A stretch of 64,000 nucleotides of DNA from Balaenoptera acutorostrata (Eukaryota > Chordata > Mammalia > Artiodactyla > Balaenopteridae): NCBI RefSeq assembly GCF_949987535.1, contig NC_080074.1, positions 25,689,268-25,753,267 on the forward strand. The letters are read 5' to 3'. The notes beneath the pieces were generated by a model that worked only from the letters and a program-made list of their open reading frames with translations, ran no database searches and was not told the origin of the DNA. How positions within the stretch are numbered: the first letter of the stretch is position 1; every line of letters starts with the position of its first letter. The translations under genes were made by a program, and so were the position numbers. Shown here one piece after another: positions 59,288 through 64,000 of this stretch.

Positions 59288-60311
59288 CTCACAATTTCTG
59301 TATCATTCATCCATTGATGGACACTTAGGTTTCTTCCGTGCCTTGGCTATTGTAAACAGTGCAGTGAACCTGGGGGTGCAGATATCTTTTCAAGGAGGTT
59401 AGCTTTTGAAAGAATACATTTTCTAAGGTAATACAAAAGAATAGGAAATGCTCCTTCCCCGTCAGCGGCAACCAGATAAAAAGCAGCTATAATATAAACC
59501 AAAAGCCGGACTTTAGTTTGAGAAGATGTTATGCTTGAAAGGGAATAGGTTGGTGGGTGGAGGTAAACACTAAACAAGGCTCTGAAACAGTGCTTCTCCA
59601 ACTGTAAAGTGCACGTGAATTTCTAGAGGATCTTGATTAAAATGCAGGTTGGGATTCAGTAGGTCTGCAGAGGGGCTGACATTCTGACTTGTCCCAAGCG
59701 ATGCTGATGCTGCTGGTCCGGGGCCACGTTCTGAGTAGCGGGTCCAGAGAACAGAGGGCATGTGGCATGGAAAGAGAGCAAAGAGGAAATCCACTGCCTC
59801 TTATCATTTAAGGCTCGCCTTAGAAAACACACAGTCCCATCCTTGAGCGGCTTTCCTTAATTCCATCCACACTGAATTCTCTAGGTTTCGTTTGTTTCCT
59901 GGCTTGTTTTGCTTTAGAAGAGTAAGCAGCTGAAAACCTTCACAGTAACTTTAGAAACATTTTGGACTTTGTATTTTAAAAGCTGTTAAAGCAACCAAAG
60001 ACTCATTGACAGATCATGTGTCAAATGGCTTATAATAAAAGCAAGCAAACAGCTGCTGTGTTATCTAGTCAGGTTGAGATAATGTTTTGACTTCACATGA
60101 AGTTGATGTTTAATGGCATGTGAAAACAATGTTGTCAACGCTTTGACTTTGTTTTGTTCTTGCATTTCAGGTTTGGGAAGTAGCTGCACCATACATCGAA
60201 AAATACAGAATGGAGCATATTCCAGAATCAAGACCTGTTTCTCCAACAGCATTTTCATTGGAATTTCTGCACAAGAAATCGACCAAACTCCCAGAGTCTG
60301 AGGATCTTTAA
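38225..60311 (+). CDS. HAL: Histidine ammonia-lyase (histidase), all coding exons
   Basis: HAL converts L-histidine to trans-urocanate and ammonia. It is the first step of histidine degradation in liver and the source of urocanate in epidermis. Twenty coding exons join in phase: 247, 61, 28, 75, 73, 67, 38, 126, 140, 48, 148, 96, 59, 81, 66, 166, 135, 109, 70 and 141 nt. The total is 1974 nt, 657 residues, identical in length to human HAL. The Ala253-Ser254-Gly255 triad that cyclises to the MIO electrophile is present in [14 protein letters not shown]. The start ATG has A at -3, and the protein begins [17 protein letters not shown]. No disabling change was found. Human HAL has a noncoding first exon; CGCCAG just before the ATG could be its acceptor, but I could not place that exon. 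Three introns show U12-type signals and six are shorter than 110 nt. Confidence 0.98.
38788..38912. repeat. AT-rich degenerate repeat in HAL intron
   Basis: About 125 bases built from ATAGATTTAAA, AAATATTAAA and ATTTAAAACAAAAT units. The 16-mer ATAGATTTAAAACAAA occurs at both ends. Confidence 0.75.
39168..39228 (+). CDS. HAL: HAL coding exon 2
   Basis: Acceptor TTTCAG. It encodes [19 protein letters not shown] plus two bases of Leu. The donor is CT|GTATCCTTTT, the U12-type 5' splice-site consensus. Confidence 0.95.
39335..39362 (+). CDS. HAL: HAL coding exon 3 (28-nt microexon)
   Basis: It completes the split Leu codon (CT|A) and encodes YSKYREPEK. Acceptor GCTACAG, donor AAG|GTAAGT. It is reached through a 106-nt U12-type intron. 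Confidence 0.94.
39703..39777 (+). CDS. HAL: HAL coding exon 4
   Basis: Acceptor TGTGCAG, donor AAG|GTATGC. It encodes [18 protein letters not shown] to HYKIK. Confidence 0.95.
39874..39946 (+). CDS. HAL: HAL coding exon 5
   Basis: Acceptor TTCCTAG. It encodes [15 protein letters not shown] to KEKT plus one base of Val. The donor is G|GTATCCTTTT, a second exact U12-type 5' splice site. Confidence 0.95.
40040..40106 (+). CDS. HAL: HAL coding exon 6
   Basis: Acceptor TTCTAG, donor GA|GTAAGT. It encodes [17 protein letters not shown] to [11 protein letters not shown] is a conserved segment of the aromatic amino acid lyase family that contains the active-site Tyr. Confidence 0.96.
40400..40437 (+). 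CDS. HAL: HAL coding exon 7 (38 nt)
   Basis: Acceptor CTTCCAG, donor G|GTAACT. It encodes [12 protein letters not shown]. Confidence 0.95.
40495..40702 (+). repeat. MER2/Tigger-like DNA transposon remnant
   Basis: Starts CAGTCGGTCCTCGGTATCTCCGGGTTCTGC, contains TATATAAGGAACTTGAACATC and ends CCTGGAACCAATACCCGGATGACTG. Inverted ends match this pogo-like family; strand is arbitrary. HAL intron between coding exons 7 and 8. Confidence 0.75.
41275..41400 (+). CDS. HAL: HAL coding exon 8
   Basis: Acceptor TTGTAG, donor G|GTAATG. It encodes [18 protein letters not shown] through QVIEVFN. Confidence 0.95.
42731..42904 (-). mobile_element. tRNA-derived SINE, antisense
   Basis: Reversed head reads GATCGAACCCGCACCCCC and CCACTGGACCGCCGGGGAAG. 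The perfect 12-bp duplication TGTATTACTTTT lies at 42719-42730 and 42905-42916. Shorter SINE type than the CHR copies with the ATGAAGAGTGG segment. Confidence 0.9.
43141..43374 (+). repeat. Local direct repeat, copy A
   Basis: About 85 percent identical by eye to 44325-44560. It starts TAACAGTAA and ends AAAGTGGCTTACA, and includes a piece resembling L2 (TCCTTAGGATAAAGTCTAAAC). Lies upstream of the HAL catalytic exon. Confidence 0.9.
43593..43732 (+). CDS. HAL: HAL coding exon 9 (MIO catalytic triad)
   Basis: Acceptor CTCCCAG, donor TAC|GTAAGA. It encodes [10 protein letters not shown], then [17 protein letters not shown], through WADAKY. Ala253-Ser254-Gly255 form the 4-methylidene-imidazolone cofactor. 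The exon sits between two 235-bp direct repeats (43141-43374 and 44325-44560). Confidence 0.97.
43750..43900 (-). repeat. MIR, antisense
   Basis: Text such as GCAGCCCAACAAGGGAACCACTGTTATCCCTATTCTATGG resembles the reversed MIR core. Weak. Confidence 0.5.
44325..44560 (+). repeat. Local direct repeat, copy B
   Basis: Same-orientation partner of 43141-43374, 1184 bases downstream, on the other side of HAL coding exon 9. It differs by a 3-base deletion and scattered substitutions. Confidence 0.9.
44561..44960 (+). repeat. L2-like stretch
   Basis: Continues from the L2-like end of repeat copy B, with cytosine- and thymine-rich L2-type text. Diverged. Confidence 0.45.
45601..45648 (+). CDS. HAL: HAL coding exon 10
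   Basis: Acceptor TTCTACAG, donor GAG|GTAAGG. Sixteen codons, [16 protein letters not shown]. Confidence 0.95.
46290..46437 (+). CDS. HAL: HAL coding exon 11
   Basis: Acceptor CACAAAG, donor G|GTCAGC. It encodes [18 protein letters not shown] through [15 protein letters not shown] is a lyase-family signature at the active site. Confidence 0.96.
47110..47418 (-). mobile_element. CHR-type SINE, antisense, two-part tail
   Basis: Full-length body. The sense tail is poly(A), spacer GTGTAGACTTT, poly(A). The 14-bp duplication ACCCCTGGACTTTT lies at 47096-47109 and 47419-47432. The poly(A) tracts are pure, so the insertion is young. Confidence 0.94.
47529..47624 (+). CDS. HAL: HAL coding exon 12
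   Basis: Acceptor ATTCTAG. It encodes [17 protein letters not shown] to HHPSEIA. The in-frame donor is the weak G|GTCTGG; a much better GTGAGT lies 16 bases downstream but would shift the frame. Confidence 0.94.
47722..47780 (+). CDS. HAL: HAL coding exon 13
   Basis: Acceptor TCCACAG, donor CAG|GTAAAC. It encodes [19 protein letters not shown]; the QDAYTLRC..Q segment is strongly conserved in the family. Confidence 0.96.
47781..48655. other. HAL intron between coding exons 13 and 14
   Basis: No repeat or additional exon recognised. Confidence 0.6.
48656..48736 (+). CDS. HAL: HAL coding exon 14
   Basis: Acceptor TTTTAG. It encodes [14 protein letters not shown] to NSATDNP. The donor is CCT|GTATCTTTT, U12-like with one mismatch. 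Confidence 0.95.
48737..51161. other. HAL intron between coding exons 14 and 15 (U12-like)
   Basis: Begins GTATCTTTT and ends with CCTTAAC and TTTTGAAAG. An antisense MIR-like piece lies at 48815-48960; otherwise unique-looking. Confidence 0.7.
51162..51227 (+). CDS. HAL: HAL coding exon 15
   Basis: It encodes [19 protein letters not shown] to PAK; donor AAA|GTAAGC. The acceptor TTTTGAAAG has no polypyrimidine tract, but CCTTAAC ends 12 bases upstream, as expected for a U12-type branch site. Confidence 0.95.
51304..51469 (+). CDS. HAL: HAL coding exon 16
   Basis: Acceptor CTTTCAG after an intron of only 76 nt; donor G|GTAAGG. It encodes [16 protein letters not shown] through HCTAAAL. Confidence 0.96.
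52425..52660 (+). repeat. MIR, sense, near full length
   Basis: Reads AGCATAGTGGTTCATAAGAGCATAGACTCTGG, then GGGTCCGAATCCCAGCTCTGCC, GGAGCAAGTCTCTTAATCC and GAGGATTAAATTAAATGA. It keeps the tRNA head and MIR core. Confidence 0.88.
53258..53410 (-). repeat. MER5-type remnant
   Basis: AAGGTGTGGTCCTCTGGCC, ATCAGGCCCCATCTAAAACTC and TAAAGTTTGAGAG match the MER5 layout. Strand uncertain. Confidence 0.6.
53983..54117 (+). CDS. HAL: HAL coding exon 17
   Basis: Acceptor TCTTGCAG, donor G|GTAACC. It encodes [18 protein letters not shown] through RVIEHVEQ, including [10 protein letters not shown]. Confidence 0.96.
54150..54335 (+). repeat. MER5A-like remnant
   Basis: Contains CACTGGCAGTATCAGCATCGCCTGGGAACTC, CCAGACCTGCTGAATCAGAG and CCAGGTGGTTCTGATGCTCGG, the MER5A order. 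Confidence 0.75.
55060..55265 (-). repeat. Old L1 3' end, antisense
   Basis: Reads TGATATATAATTCATATACCATACAATTCACCC and AGAACATGTTTATCATCCCAGAAAGAAACC, the reversed old-L1 3' text. Confidence 0.7.
55839..55950 (+). mobile_element. Short tRNA-derived SINE
   Basis: GGACTTCCCTGGAAGTCCAGGGGTTAAGACTG ... TTCCACTGCAGGGGGCGTGGG, a short SINE type like that at 14608. Diverged; tail lost. Confidence 0.8.
57705..57813 (+). CDS. HAL: HAL coding exon 18
   Basis: Acceptor TTTCAG, donor AG|GTAAAG. It encodes [17 protein letters not shown] to LVRSVV. Confidence 0.96.
57913..57982 (+). CDS. HAL: HAL coding exon 19
   Basis: Acceptor TCTGCAG after a 99-nt intron; donor AAG|GTAAAT. It encodes [16 protein letters not shown] to LIEQK. 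Confidence 0.96.
58571..58604. repeat. 8-mer tandem repeat
   Basis: Near-perfect tandem copies of TTTAAGCC (about four units) in the last HAL intron. Confidence 0.9.
58735..58806. repeat. 36-bp tandem duplication
   Basis: Two 36-base units (58735-58770 and 58771-58806), each starting GAATTCCCTTGCTTGCTGCC, differing at one base. Confidence 0.97.
58833..59395 (-). repeat. L1 3' end, antisense, with (TG)n
   Basis: Reversed L1 text (AGATTCCACGTATAAGTGAGATC, TTATTTCACTTAACATGATG, GGACACTTAGGTTTCTTCC) in the last HAL intron. A (GT)n microsatellite of about 15 units at 59255-59284 has grown inside it. Confidence 0.8.
59585..59720 (+). repeat. MER5A-like remnant
   Basis: ACAGTGCTTCTCCAACTGTAAAGTGCACGTGAAT and GATGCTGATGCTGCTGGTCCGGGGCCAC are typical MER5A ends. 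Confidence 0.8.
60171..60311 (+). CDS. HAL: HAL coding exon 20, stop codon
   Basis: Acceptor GCATTTCAG. It encodes [16 protein letters not shown] through KLPESEDL and ends with TAA at 60309-60311. Confidence 0.97.
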   Translation, partial: VWEVAAPYIEKYRMEHIPESRPVSPTAFSLEFLHKKSTKLPESEDL

Positions 60312-61845
60312 TGCATTTTGTCACGAATTAGCAGATCAGATGGTACTTAGTTTAACAGCAAACAGTGTTATGCTGAAGGAGAGACCTGAGAACTTTCTCA
60401 GGTGGATCAATCATTATATAGTTCAGTTCTAATACCTGCTCTGGTTAGTCTGGTGACAGTATTACATTTACTAAATCTAGCACTGGTTACAGATGCAGCT
60501 GGTGTTTCCAGATTATAGTTTTCTTGTTTCTTAACGAAATCTATAGGCCACTCACTCTTAAGGGTGAGAAGACTAACCACAACTGCATGGACCTTTGACT
60601 CAATATTAGATGCACTCAAATCTTGAGACAGATTGACGGGATTGTTTTCCAAAAACATTAGACTTTTGTGAATCTTTTTTTTTTTTTGGTTTTGGGTTTG
60701 TTTGGTTTTTGTTGTTTTTTTTTTTGCTTTGTCAAACTCTCCACTAGTTAACTCTGGCTGATTGTACTGTGCCATGCTATGATGAATGTTCCTTAATATG
60801 TCTCTGTAAACAACGCTTTTTAAGTCATAATTAGTTCTTAAGCTGCTTTTTCTTTTATTCATTGAATCATAGTAAAGAATAGCCAATAGGTCAACAAGAG
60901 ATTCTGTGTAAAGGAGTTAAGGAATGAATATAAAGGTTGCTATGGGAGTGGTTCTCAATGAATTGTGCATTTCATATTTATCAAATGTCACTACACATAT
61001 CAAAAAAAGGATTCAGATGCTTAAGCTGCAGTAGGAGGTTAGTGTTACTGCTGCTTTACCATGTGTTAGTCTCTATTCACATTCCTGTAATAACCCAGCT
61101 TAAGAAGCCTCCTCATTTCACAGGTAAGGAATCTGATGTTCAGAGTAAACCAACCCCCTCTCTATAATGGTAATCATTAAAACAAGGCCCCGTTGACAAA
61201 GGTCAGATGCACCCTAGGATGTTACCCAATCTGTTCCCTCCCCTCCTCCAAAAGAAGATAAAGAACCTCCTGGAAAGGCTTAAGTGTAATTGTCCCGATG
61301 AAGGATGGGTCACATGACTTCTTGGCTTCCCAAAGCTGTGACTTTGCACCTTTCTGTGCAAACATGAGCAAGGCGCTTTCCAAGTGCAGGAATGTGAAAC
61401 CATGGCTCTAACAACTGCAGCTTGTCAAGGAAAGGACAGGCACCCTTGCCAGCTCGCCTACCTGATTACAGCCTTTTCACAGTAGAGTCTTCTCTTAGGT
61501 TGCAGCCTGTCCACAGGAAAGGTGGAGACAGGAGTGCAAACCAAAATTCAGTGAAGCAAAATGTGCTGAGGAACCTGTTTGCCGAAAGGTGATTCTTGAT
61601 GCTGTTCTTTGCTGAAATGTAAACACACAAATGAAGTTTATTCATTCTTATCCACGAGCTGCAGTGGAGCCAGTAAACCCAGTGGTTTGATGGCTGTTCG
61701 TCACTGGTATGGGGCGGGCTGGTTTCCCACAGGCCCGCGCGGTCCTCCGGGGCCCTCTGTCACTGAGTTTTCTATACAGCTCTGTACTGTGCCATCAAGG
61801 GAGTTTCAAGGTAAATGTGGAATAAACTAAGTCTCAATTGTCTTA
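60312..61845 (+). other. HAL: Probable HAL 3' UTR
   Basis: The extent is inferred from the first good AATAAA after the stop (61821-61826). It contains a T/G-rich homopolymer-like tract at 60677-60726 that creates a spurious 159-codon antisense open frame. No transposon was recognised in it. Earlier cleavage near ATTAAA at about 61178 cannot be excluded. Confidence 0.5.
61821..61826 (+). terminator. HAL: Candidate HAL poly(A) signal
   Basis: AATAAA 1.5 kb after the stop, followed within 30 bases by a T/G-containing stretch. No transcript evidence is available here. Confidence 0.5.
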
Positions 61846-62449
61846 CGTCATTGCTGTATTCTTAGATTTTTATAACAAAGTTTAACACCTTGTCAGGGAA
61901 AGGTTATTCTAACTGCAGTTAATTACATTTCTGAAAGATTTCGTCAGTGAACGTTCACACGGCACAAAGTGTCTTTAGAAAATGTGATTGATTCGGTATA
62001 CATTCTCTCTCTTCCCCACTGAGGAGCCCAGAAGAGCTGGAGGCATCACGATTTCTGCCCCAGTGAGCTCACCTGGGCTTCTTCACCTGTTCTCTCGGGG
62101 CAGCCACAGAGCAAACCCCAAAGCGCAAGGGATTTTCAAGCTTCTTTTGTGCCACATTTGCTAATGTCCTGTTGGCCAAAGCAAGTCACGCATCAAGCCC
62201 AAGTCAGTTTGGGAGAGTAACACACAAGGGCGTGGGCGTGTGGTTTGAGGGCTGTAGCTGTCACAGTCTGCCGCATACATGAAATTCCACACACAACCTG
62301 AAAACTTCCCAGGAAGCTACTTTTCATTACTACTTTAAACTCGTGTCTCCTTTCTGAATCTGGTCCCTGGATTATTAGCTTTTTTATTAAACCTTCTAAT
62401 TATCTCATGAATAGCATGATCATTTTGCATTTGGGGGTTTACTTTGGTT
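61846..62449. other. Downstream of HAL
   Basis: No gene or repeat recognised. Confidence 0.6.
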
Positions 62450-62466
62450 GAAGGTATTAACTTATT

Positions 62467-62467
62467 T

Positions 62468-62498
<31 letters not shown>

Positions 62499-62900
62499 AC
62501 GAACTTGTCAAGGTTGTATTGTTTTTTTATTTATTTTATTTTATTTTATTTTATTTTTTTTTTATTTTTTTAAATTTTATAGCTACTTTATTTATTTATT
62601 TATTTATTTATTTTTGGCCGTGTTGGGTCCCCGGTTCGTGCGAGGGCCCTCTCCAGCCGCGGCAAGCGGGGGCCACCCCCCATCGCGGTGCGGGGACCGC
62701 TCTTCATCGCGGTGCGCGGGCCCCCCACCACCGCGGCCCCTCCCGCCGCGGGGCACAGGCTCCAGACGCGCAGGCCCAGCAACCGTGGCCCACGGGCCCA
62801 GCCGCTCCGCGGCACGCGGGATCCCCCCAGACCAGGGCCCGAACCCGCGCCCCCCGCACCAGCAGGCAGACTCTCAACCACTGCGCCACCAGGGAAGCCC
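62467..62900 (-). mobile_element. A-to-G hypermutated CHR-type SINE, antisense
   Basis: Body at about 62617-62900, long T-rich (antisense) tail at 62467-62616. The perfect 17-bp duplication GAAGGTATTAACTTATT lies at 62450-62466 and 62901-62917. It has the same 24-bp internal duplication and the same tail spacer GTAGCTATAAAATTT as the 21504 copy. Read in sense, about 36 positions that are A in sister copies are G; I see at most two C-to-T and no T-to-C or G-to-A. The strongly GC-rich look of 62630-62880 is due to this. Confidence 0.93.
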
Positions 62901-62917
62901 GAAGGTATTAACTTATT

Positions 62918-63369
62918 AAATGGAAACACTGAAATTATACCAAAAAACAAAACCACAAAAAGAGTTGGAGGAAATTCGTTTCAGCTCAGGGCACAGGCCT
63001 GGTTCGTCTCAAGGGGGTCCCATTCCCTTTACTGGGTGATTAGTTCGAGAGACAGCGGAGGTTGCAATTTGGGCCAATGAGACAGAAGAATTTTACTGCA
63101 GGCTGGAGCAAACGCTTTCTCTCCCGAGAGCCGTTACAGCCAGGCTTTCTCCCTCTCCTGCTTGACCTCAGTGAGGAGGCGTAGGGCCCCTCTGGCTGCT
63201 GCCGGTCAGCCACACCGGGGGGACCTGGCCTCGGGGTGCCGCCAACATCGGAGGACAGAGCAGAGGGAGGGAAGGGATCTGGGTCTTCAGGATTTCTGAG
63301 CGGCTGGGTAAACCCCTCCCGAAGCCTGTCCTTCCTGTGAAATTCCGAGGGGGAGCTAATGAACTTTCT
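62918..63369. other. Unassigned stretch between SINE and L1
   Basis: Moderately GC-rich (63110-63350), no gene or repeat recognised. Confidence 0.5.
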
Positions 63370-64000
63370 TATTTTTTTTTAACATCTTTATTGGAGTATA
63401 ATTGCTTTACAATGGTGTGTTAGTTTCTGCTGTATAACAAAGTGAATCAGCTATACATATACATACATCCCCATATCTCCTCTCTCTTGCATCTCCCTCC
63501 CACCCTCCCTATCCCACCCCTCTAGGTGGTCACAAAGCACTGAGCTGATCTCCCTGTGCTATGCGGCTGCTTCCCACTAGCTATCTATTTTACATTTGGT
63601 AGTGTATATATGTCCATGACACTCTCTCACTTCGTCCCAGCTTACCCTTCCCCCTCCCCATGTCCTCAAGTCCATTCTACGTCTGCGTCTTTATTCCTGT
63701 CCTCCCCCTAGGTTCTTCAGAACCATCTTTTTTTTAGATTCCATATATATGTGTTAGCATACGGTATTTGTTTTTCTCTTTCTGTGAATATTTACTTCAC
63801 TCTGTATGACAGACTCTAGGTACATCCACCTCACTACAAATAACTCAGTTTCGTTCCATTTTATGGCTGAGTAATATTCCATTGTATATATGTGCCACAT
63901 CTTCTTTATCCACTCATCTGTTGATGGACATTTAGGTTGCTTACATGTCGTGGCTATTGTAAATAGAGCTGCAATGAACATTGTGGTACATGACTCTTTT
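63370..64000 (-). mobile_element. L1, antisense, running off the window
   Basis: Reversed L1 3' UTR from 63370 (TTTATTGGAGTATAATTGC), then the C-terminal part of ORF2 on the minus strand at 63981-63754 (motifs [16 protein letters not shown] and [13 protein letters not shown]). The right part is beyond the window, so completeness is unknown. Confidence 0.92.

Noticed and set aside
60407..60886. 159-codon minus-strand open frame
   Set aside because: Lies in the HAL 3' UTR and depends on a T-rich tract that translates as poly-Lys.
62444..62911. 155-codon + strand open frame and other frames over 62600-62960
   Set aside because: They arise from the T-rich tail and hypermutated SINE body; removal of A's removes stop codons.
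63754..63981. Minus-strand open frame with clear homology
   Set aside because: It is the C-terminal end of L1 ORF2, reported as part of the L1, not a host gene.

Overview
This window is mammalian genomic DNA, most likely from a cetacean. The evidence is a set of about twelve tRNA-derived SINE insertions. The full-length ones open with GGGCTTCCCTGGTGGCGCAG and end in (AAAT)n, as in the CHR-type family of whales, dolphins and relatives. Cetartiodactyl-type L1 3' ends are also present, plus older MIR, L2, MER5 and MER2-like remnants. Family names are assigned from memory of consensus patterns; no database was searched. There are no prokaryotic operons, CRISPR arrays or phage.

Two protein-coding genes lie head-to-tail on the + strand, in the order known for mammals. 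Positions 1-9871 are noncoding and contain a 200-base assembly gap (5973-6172). They are read as intron 1 of LTA4H, because the first LTA4H coding exon (53 codons) is not seen. Exons 2 to 19 of LTA4H (leukotriene A4 hydrolase / aminopeptidase) run from 9872 to the stop at 33919, with a poly(A) signal at 34064. The 558 codons present plus the missing 53 give 611, the length of the human protein. A 4.3 kb intergenic stretch follows. HAL (histidine ammonia-lyase, histidase) then runs from its start codon at 38225 to its stop at 60311. It has 20 coding exons, 1974 nt including the stop, 657 residues, with no frameshift or premature stop. A probable 3' UTR reaches about 61845. The rest holds repeats and ends inside an antisense L1.

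The two enzymes are biochemically unrelated: LTA4H makes leukotriene B4 and trims peptides, and HAL deaminates histidine to urocanate. Their adjacency is conserved synteny, not a pathway cluster.

The most interesting observations are as follows. (1) A young SINE at 62467-62900, with a perfect 17-bp target-site duplication, carries about 36 A-to-G changes on its sense strand and essentially nothing else, which resembles RNA editing fixed by retrotransposition. (2) Several SINEs have two-part tails in which a private spacer ending in T's precedes the poly(A). Two copies share the same spacer and the same internal 24-bp duplication, so they come from one source lineage. (3) HAL has three introns with U12-type splice signals. 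(4) LTA4H has His instead of Asn in its GXMEN motif and uses a GC-AG intron. (5) 235-bp direct repeats flank the HAL exon that encodes the catalytic MIO triad.
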